From: Puniceicoccales bacterium
GTDB lineage: Bacteria > Verrucomicrobiota > Verrucomicrobiia > Opitutales > UBA9783
Length of the DNA stretch: 47,199 nucleotides
Reading direction: 5' to 3'
Assembly: GCA_031278975.1 (NCBI GenBank)
Contig: JAITJL010000014.1
Location: 1-47,199, forward strand
The stretch's first letter is position 1, and each line of letters starts with the position of its first letter. Below, one piece after another: positions 42,298 through 47,199 of this stretch. Below the pieces are notes generated by a model. It saw only the letters and a program-made list of their open reading frames with translations, had not been told where the DNA came from and made no database searches. Made by a program: the position numbers and the translations under genes.

Positions 42298-44439
42298 ATG
42301 CACGATGAAATGGTGAAAATCAAGGTTAAGCACTTTTTTTTAATTTACGGTTATTTTTTGTGGTCTGTAAGATGTGCAACGTGTGAACCGCCCACCCTCA
42401 CGTCCGATAAGCCTGTCGTTTTTGATAGTAAAACGAAGAGTTCTTTAGCAGAAGGCAATGCCGAATTTAATCACAAAGATTTGTGTTTGCAAGCACATCG
42501 AATTTATTTTTTCCCGGAAGAAGCAAAAGCGATTGCGGAAGAACAGGTGAAAGTAACGCGCAATGCGCTTCGCCTTGTCGCCTCTTGGGGACAATATTAT
42601 TTGCGAGATAAGAGCGTAGAAATGCCAAAATTTCGTTTAGAACTGAAGGGCCATGGGATTGCGGGAAGCAATTTGAGGGGACCCATAGAGCATTTACGCG
42701 CGGATGACGTAGATGTGTATTATAATGGGAAAAGTTGGATAGGCCTTAACGTTCATGCGCGTACGGGTACTTTGTACGGCAATAGGTATCTGGAACTGCA
42801 GGACGCTCTTTTTCGAGTAGGTTGCGTACCCATTCTTTTTACACCCTACTATAGACACGATTTTGAGGAATCAACCGTGCGTTGGAAGTCGGATGTTGGG
42901 CTTATTAAACGTAGTAAAGATTATGGACGCTACGTGAGAAACGATATTTTATTCAATATGGGATGGTCTGTGAAACCTGGTTTGATGGCGGATTATTACA
43001 GGAAAAGGGAGTTTTTAGTCGGCGGCATTTTGGAATATGATACGGAAGACGTTGCAGGTCGGTTCAAAGGAGCTCGCATTCACGATGCGGATGCTTCTTC
43101 GCGTACTTTAAATGGGCAAACGCTTGAGAATCCACGTTTTTTTGTTGATTGGCAGCATAGGCAAAACTTGGGAGAGCAAACAGATTTGGTTACGCAGATA
43201 GAATGGAGGAAGGATGCAAATGTGATCAAAGATTTTCGGCCGGACGATCACGATGGTACCCGACAGCATCCGGATAATTTTGCAGAAGTAGCGCACCGTG
43301 CAGAAAACTCGATTACGAGCATAACGGCCCGCTACCGTTTTAACAATTTTCAACGTATTCAAGAACGTTTACCGGAAATACGGTTTGAATATTTACCGGT
43401 TCGTTTAAAAGATACTCCGGCCTATTATCAGTGGGGTGTAGGGTTTAGTCATTTGCGAGAAAAACCTATTGTGGGGGCAACAAAGGACTTGCAGGAAAAG
43501 GAGTTGAGGCGCGCAGACATATTTACAGGTATTTCGGCGCCTTGTGATTTATCATCTTGGTGTACTGTGACACCTGTTGCAGGAGCGCGTACCTTGAAAT
43601 ATTGGGGATTACAAGGTGCGGCGCATAAAGATTACGAACGTTTTTTAGGTCAAGTTGGGTTTGATCTACGATTCAAGTTTTACGGTGAATACATGTTTGA
43701 AAACAAGTATTGGAATATACATAATTTCAGACACCTTTGTACCCCGGTTGTGCAGTATCGATATCTTCCCAATGGACATGCGGGAAGAGGTCACATTCCT
43801 GCGATCGATCGTGAAAACGATGAAGTCAAAACGTCTTTTCAAGAAATTGATTTATTGAATCGAAGGGATTGCGATAATCTCAATGACATGCATCTACTGC
43901 GCGTTGGATTAGAAAATTATTTGTACACAAACTATAATACAGGTAGCCCCAAACAATGGTTCAAATGTAACTTTTACCAAGATTTCAGATTAAAACGGAT
44001 GGATAATCAAACGACTTTATCGGACTTTTTTGTCGATACGGAGTGGTCACCGGCTTCATTTTTTAGCTGGAATCTGTCCGCGCGTGTAGATCCTATACAA
44101 AAAAAGCTTAACGAAGCCAACACGACGCTTTCTTTTCATGAAAATGATTTGTGGCGTATTTCTTGTACGCATTCTTACACGGCAAAAACAGAGAATAGTG
44201 GTGTTACCAATCAAGATTCTTTGTCCGTATCTTATCGTTTAAATGCACGCAATATGTTGACCGCTTCTTTGAGTGTGGATGCTCACACGCCTGATATGAT
44301 AAGTCAAACGTACACGTGGTCAACAATTGCTGCCAATACTTGGAAAGTAGATACACAATTTAAGTGGAAAAAACGTTCAAAAAATTCTACCGAAGATAAT
44401 TGGGAAATACGTTGGATTATTATGTTGTACGAAGGATAA
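42298..44439 (+). CDS. lptD: LPS-assembly outer-membrane protein LptD
   Basis: A protein of ~713 residues. After an export signal (KHFFLIYGYFLWSV) comes an OstA/LptA-like beta-jellyroll domain (TSDKPVVFDSKTKSSLAEGNAEF, LCLQAHRIYFFPEEAKAIAE, and further repeats). Then comes a long beta-barrel part with alternating aromatic and polar strands ending in MLYEG. LptD inserts lipopolysaccharide into the outer leaflet together with LptE. The start has in-frame options TTG 42289, ATG 42298 and ATG 42310; 42298 has a GGA just upstream. The Cys pairs seen in E. coli LptD are not obvious, although CATCEPP lies just after the signal. Confidence 0.88.
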   Translation: MHDEMVKIKVKHFFLIYGYFLWSVRCATCEPPTLTSDKPVVFDSKTKSSLAEGNAEFNHKDLCLQAHRIYFFPEEAKAIAEEQVKVTRNALRLVASWGQYYLRDKSVEMPKFRLELKGHGIAGSNLRGPIEHLRADDVDVYYNGKSWIGLNVHARTGTLYGNRYLELQDALFRVGCVPILFTPYYRHDFEESTVRWKSDVGLIKRSKDYGRYVRNDILFNMGWSVKPGLMADYYRKREFLVGGILEYDTEDVAGRFKGARIHDADASSRTLNGQTLENPRFFVDWQHRQNLGEQTDLVTQIEWRKDANVIKDFRPDDHDGTRQHPDNFAEVAHRAENSITSITARYRFNNFQRIQERLPEIRFEYLPVRLKDTPAYYQWGVGFSHLREKPIVGATKDLQEKELRRADIFTGISAPCDLSSWCTVTPVAGARTLKYWGLQGAAHKDYERFLGQVGFDLRFKFYGEYMFENKYWNIHNFRHLCTPVVQYRYLPNGHAGRGHIPAIDRENDEVKTSFQEIDLLNRRDCDNLNDMHLLRVGLENYLYTNYNTGSPKQWFKCNFYQDFRLKRMDNQTTLSDFFVDTEWSPASFFSWNLSARVDPIQKKLNEANTTLSFHENDLWRISCTHSYTAKTENSGVTNQDSLSVSYRLNARNMLTASLSVDAHTPDMISQTYTWSTIAANTWKVDTQFKWKKRSKNSTEDNWEIRWIIMLYEG

Positions 44440-44446
44440 GCGAGCG

Positions 44447-46882
44447 GTGAAAATAATTTTTTCTAGGTATACATATCTATTTGTTTGTGCAATCCTTTTG
44501 TTCCCTATACCTGCAGAGTGTGAGTACGGAGTTGACTTAGATAAACGTTTAACGGCTGCTTCTGTGGCATTGAATTTTGAGCTGCCTGAATTGGCTGAGC
44601 AATACTTACGTTCGCACGTTTTGTTTAAATTTCCGTTGGGAAGTCGGGTGCGTACGTACATGTCTAGGGTTGCTTTTCAAAAAAACGATTTTGCTGCAAT
44701 GTTACGTCAGAAAAGCTTATCGTTGAAAGACGCAAGCTACGCGTTGACGTGTAGTTTGTTTACCTGGATGACGCAACAGAAGATCGATGCATCGCTTGTC
44801 ATGCGTTATCGATTATCAGACTTTCAGTTTATTGAAGAAAAAGTTTGGTATCTGCTGATGCAATCGGTCGTAGCGTATCCGATACATGGTCTTCAGTGGT
44901 GTGCGCAGTGGAAACGCATCCAAGAAGTTGTTGGAGAGCACAAGTTGCAAGGATTATTGGAGATAGCATTGCAGATGAAATTAAAGGTGGAATGTTTTGG
45001 AAAAACAAATGATAGTCTACTTTTTTCGGTAAATTATGTACAAACGTATTTGGCAGCGCTATTTGGGCAAAAAAAATGGGATGAAATGCAAGTATTGTTA
45101 AAAAATTTACTGCAGGACCCTCATGTGGAATCTAAGGAAAAATCTGTCTATTATTTGTGGTTGATGCGTATTAAAAGTATTTTAAAGGAAGATTTTAGTG
45201 TTTTTTTGCTGGAAGCTTTACAATCTGTACAAGAAATACCTGCTTGGGTAGATTCGGTTTTGAAAACGTGGTTATTATCTATTGATGCAAACGAAGTGGG
45301 TTCCCAAATACGTGTTTTGCAAAAATTCTTTCGCAAGCGTCAATGGCACCACTGGGCTTATCATTTAAGATTGGTTGAGATTGAATTTCTAATAAAACAG
45401 AATCAAATGCAGAACGCTCAGCAGAAATTGAAAAACATATTGTTAAAGCTGCCGGAAAATTTAAAAAAAAATGCTTATCTGTTGTTGGCCAAAATACATT
45501 TTTTGCAGGATCCTCCGCATTATCGTCTTATAGCGGATGATTTGAATGAGGCTAAAAAATGTGCGCTGCTGAAATCGGAAATAGATTATTATACTTCTTT
45601 GCAGGCTGATTTGTATTTTTTAGATGAAGATTACAATCGAGCGTATTATCTGTATCAGGAACTTTTATGGAGTACGCTGGCACTTGATATACGCGAAGAG
45701 CTGGCCTACAAATGGATTTTAAGTGGCATTTTGTGCGAAGAAACGCAGCAGGAAATACAGCAGCAGTTGGACGTTTGCTCCGATTTATCTTTGTTAACGC
45801 CTGTGCGTAGAGCTGAATTGAAGCTTGTGTATGCGCAACATTTACTCGATCGTCAAAATTACGAGCAGGCTTTACTTTTCTTGGAACAGAATGAATTTCA
45901 TTTTTTAAAACTGCATTTATGGGATCGGTTTACGTTATTGAAGGGAAAATGTTTGTTACAGTTAGATGATGTAGACCAAGCTTTACAGTGTTTTAGTGCC
46001 TTGGATGAACGGTTAATATTGGAAGAAGACAAGATGGAACTTACATTGTTGAAAGGATTGGTATTTGCTAAGCTGGGGGAAGATACGATGGCAGAACAGT
46101 GTTTAAAGCAGGCATGCGCGTCGGATATTTTGTCTACAGAGGTGATTGCGTCGGCATTATTTGAATGGGTACAAATATTGGCGCAAAAAAAGGTATACAT
46201 GCGTGCACAACAAATCCTTTTAGATTTTGTACAACGTTCTCCAACCGTACCGTTTGCTTCGTTTGCTTTGTTGCAGGCGGCGACTTACTGTGAAAAGAGA
46301 GGCTTATTGTACGCGCAAGAAACGTTACAGATTCTACAGCAATTGTTGGATCATTACCCGCAGCATCCGATTTGTTTTCATGCGAGGATTAAGCAAGGTA
46401 CCTTGCTTATGAATTTAAATCAGATGGAGGCTGCAAAAAATATTTTTGCAGACTTAAGCGTTGCGGCTACCGAAATTTCGATGCGCGCTTTCTGTGAATT
46501 GTGTTGGGTGCGTTGTGAACTGGCTTCGTTAAATCCAATGATTACGCATTGTATACAGCGATTAGAAAAAATTTTGGCGCAAAAAGACTTACCGCTTTCG
46601 CTTTATCTAGAGGTGACTTTACAGCTGGCTTACATTCAAATAGATCGTGGAGAATGGAATGTGGCTCAAAAGTTATTATGGGACACCTGTTATCCTTTTC
46701 TCCAAGAGAGTGATCAGGAAAAGCTGAATAGCAAAGAAATTTACTGGTTAACCCGTTGTTTACTGGTTTTAGCGCAGCACACAAAGGATCAAAATGTAGC
46801 GCGTCAAATTTATACCCTCATGTTGGATGCTAAGTTGTTGGATGAGCAATTGGTGAAACAGTATTTAGAACAAGTAGAGTAA
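44447..46882 (+). CDS. Large secreted TPR-repeat protein downstream of lptD
   Basis: An 811-residue protein starting at GTG (7 bp after lptD), with a signal peptide (LFVCAILLFPIPAEC). The rest is helix-rich with TPR-type repeats: ELAEQYLRSHVLFKFPLGS, LQADLYFLDEDYNRAYYLYQELL, ALLFLEQNEFHFLKLHLWDRF, LQLDDVDQALQCFSALDERL, LLMNLNQMEAAKNIFADL. Periplasmic TPR proteins of this kind bring together partners in outer-membrane machines. Its coupling to lptD hints at a role in LPS or outer-membrane assembly, but this is by proximity only. Confidence 0.75.
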   Translation: MKIIFSRYTYLFVCAILLFPIPAECEYGVDLDKRLTAASVALNFELPELAEQYLRSHVLFKFPLGSRVRTYMSRVAFQKNDFAAMLRQKSLSLKDASYALTCSLFTWMTQQKIDASLVMRYRLSDFQFIEEKVWYLLMQSVVAYPIHGLQWCAQWKRIQEVVGEHKLQGLLEIALQMKLKVECFGKTNDSLLFSVNYVQTYLAALFGQKKWDEMQVLLKNLLQDPHVESKEKSVYYLWLMRIKSILKEDFSVFLLEALQSVQEIPAWVDSVLKTWLLSIDANEVGSQIRVLQKFFRKRQWHHWAYHLRLVEIEFLIKQNQMQNAQQKLKNILLKLPENLKKNAYLLLAKIHFLQDPPHYRLIADDLNEAKKCALLKSEIDYYTSLQADLYFLDEDYNRAYYLYQELLWSTLALDIREELAYKWILSGILCEETQQEIQQQLDVCSDLSLLTPVRRAELKLVYAQHLLDRQNYEQALLFLEQNEFHFLKLHLWDRFTLLKGKCLLQLDDVDQALQCFSALDERLILEEDKMELTLLKGLVFAKLGEDTMAEQCLKQACASDILSTEVIASALFEWVQILAQKKVYMRAQQILLDFVQRSPTVPFASFALLQAATYCEKRGLLYAQETLQILQQLLDHYPQHPICFHARIKQGTLLMNLNQMEAAKNIFADLSVAATEISMRAFCELCWVRCELASLNPMITHCIQRLEKILAQKDLPLSLYLEVTLQLAYIQIDRGEWNVAQKLLWDTCYPFLQESDQEKLNSKEIYWLTRCLLVLAQHTKDQNVARQIYTLMLDAKLLDEQLVKQYLEQVE

Positions 46883-46904
46883 TTTATAAAATGAGTTACG
46901 ATTT

Positions 46905-47199
46905 ATGAATCGATGTGCAATTGCCATTCCTGCGCGCATGGCTTCGACGCGTTTTCCAGGGAAAATGTTAGCCGATTTATGCGGCAAGCCGGTTGTTCAA
47001 CACGTAATTGAACGTATGAAACGTGTGCGTAATTGTAAAGAAATTTACGTGGTTACAGATAGCGAAGAGATTTTATCCTTGGCCAAGACATTGTTGGTGG
47101 AAGCTTTGTTGACTTCACCCCAATGTTGTTCGGGAAGTGAACGCATCGCATCGGTTGTATCGCATATACGAGGCGATTGGATTTTTAATGTGCAAGGAG
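46905..47199 (+). CDS. kdsB: 3-deoxy-manno-octulosonate cytidylyltransferase (KdsB), cut by window edge
   Basis: The first 98 codons of KdsB, which forms CMP-Kdo. The nucleotide-binding start IPARMASTRFPGKMLADLCG and later VVTDS and SGSERIA are typical. It follows the TPR gene by 22 bp. Together with KdsC it supplies Kdo for the lipopolysaccharide that LptD exports. The end is outside the window. Confidence 0.95.
   Translation, partial: MNRCAIAIPARMASTRFPGKMLADLCGKPVVQHVIERMKRVRNCKEIYVVTDSEEILSLAKTLLVEALLTSPQCCSGSERIASVVSHIRGDWIFNVQG

Noticed and set aside
1-47199. CRISPR arrays, rRNA genes and insertion sequences
   Set aside because: No regularly spaced repeats, no rRNA-like segments and no transposase frames were seen on either strand.

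Overview
The window comes from a Gram-negative bacterium of moderate to low GC. It carries two steps of Kdo synthesis (kdsC, and kdsB cut by the right edge), the LPS translocon protein LptD, an Mla-type lipid transporter, and an outer-membrane secretin. Several things together resemble Verrucomicrobiota, perhaps Opitutae-like: an accB-accC-Asp23-AmaP-like run, a W-P-L repeat protein beside mla genes, a two-gene secretin locus, and a head module whose hub-like protein recalls verrucomicrobial prophages. This placement rests on family recognition, not on a marker gene.

Layout. (1) 1-4927: end of an AT-rich surface-polysaccharide cluster (hexapeptide acyltransferase, beta-propeller protein, methyltransferase with a G10 tract, GNAT/FemAB-like protein, sugar aminotransferase), ending in what looks like a truncated gene that collides with malQ. 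(2) 4891-7379: malQ, tRNA-Gly(TCC), and an AT-rich gap with four DnaA-box-like sites, a candidate replication origin. (3) 7380-12227: a W-P-L repeat protein coupled to mlaE-mlaF-mlaD, then an orphan zeta-toxin-like kinase. (4) 12277-15242: a two-gene secreted pair, one an unusual lipoprotein joining a ComEC-like metallo-beta-lactamase domain to a C-terminal OTU-type cysteine protease domain. (5) 15423-25308: about 9.9 kb of minus-strand genes forming a Mu-type phage head and packaging module (TerL, portal, gpI-like protease, decoration and capsid proteins, gp36-like protein, hub-like protein) with no integrase, transposase, replication genes, sheath, tape measure or fibres, and no visible disrupted frame. 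(6) 25544-29303: accB, accC, two Asp23/AmaP-like genes, trpS. (7) 29578-31813: secretin and its likely GspC/PilP-like partner. (8) 32028-41333: housekeeping genes (membrane-anchored Nudix, upp, AAG glycosylase, tsaD, kdsC, nadK, sufC, sufB, marC, lepB). (9) 41334-42297: a decaying region with repeats. (10) 42298-47199: lptD, a secreted TPR protein, kdsB.

How the genes fit together: cell-envelope construction dominates (surface sugars, Kdo, LptD, Mla, signal peptidase, secretin, fatty-acid initiation by AccBC). The two elements that stand out are the intact but incomplete Mu-like head module, which could be a domesticated particle, a gene-transfer-agent-like system or a recent remnant, and the secreted MBL-OTU protein, which suggests contact with a eukaryote. 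Both readings are inference; domain and gene-content evidence is given per entry.
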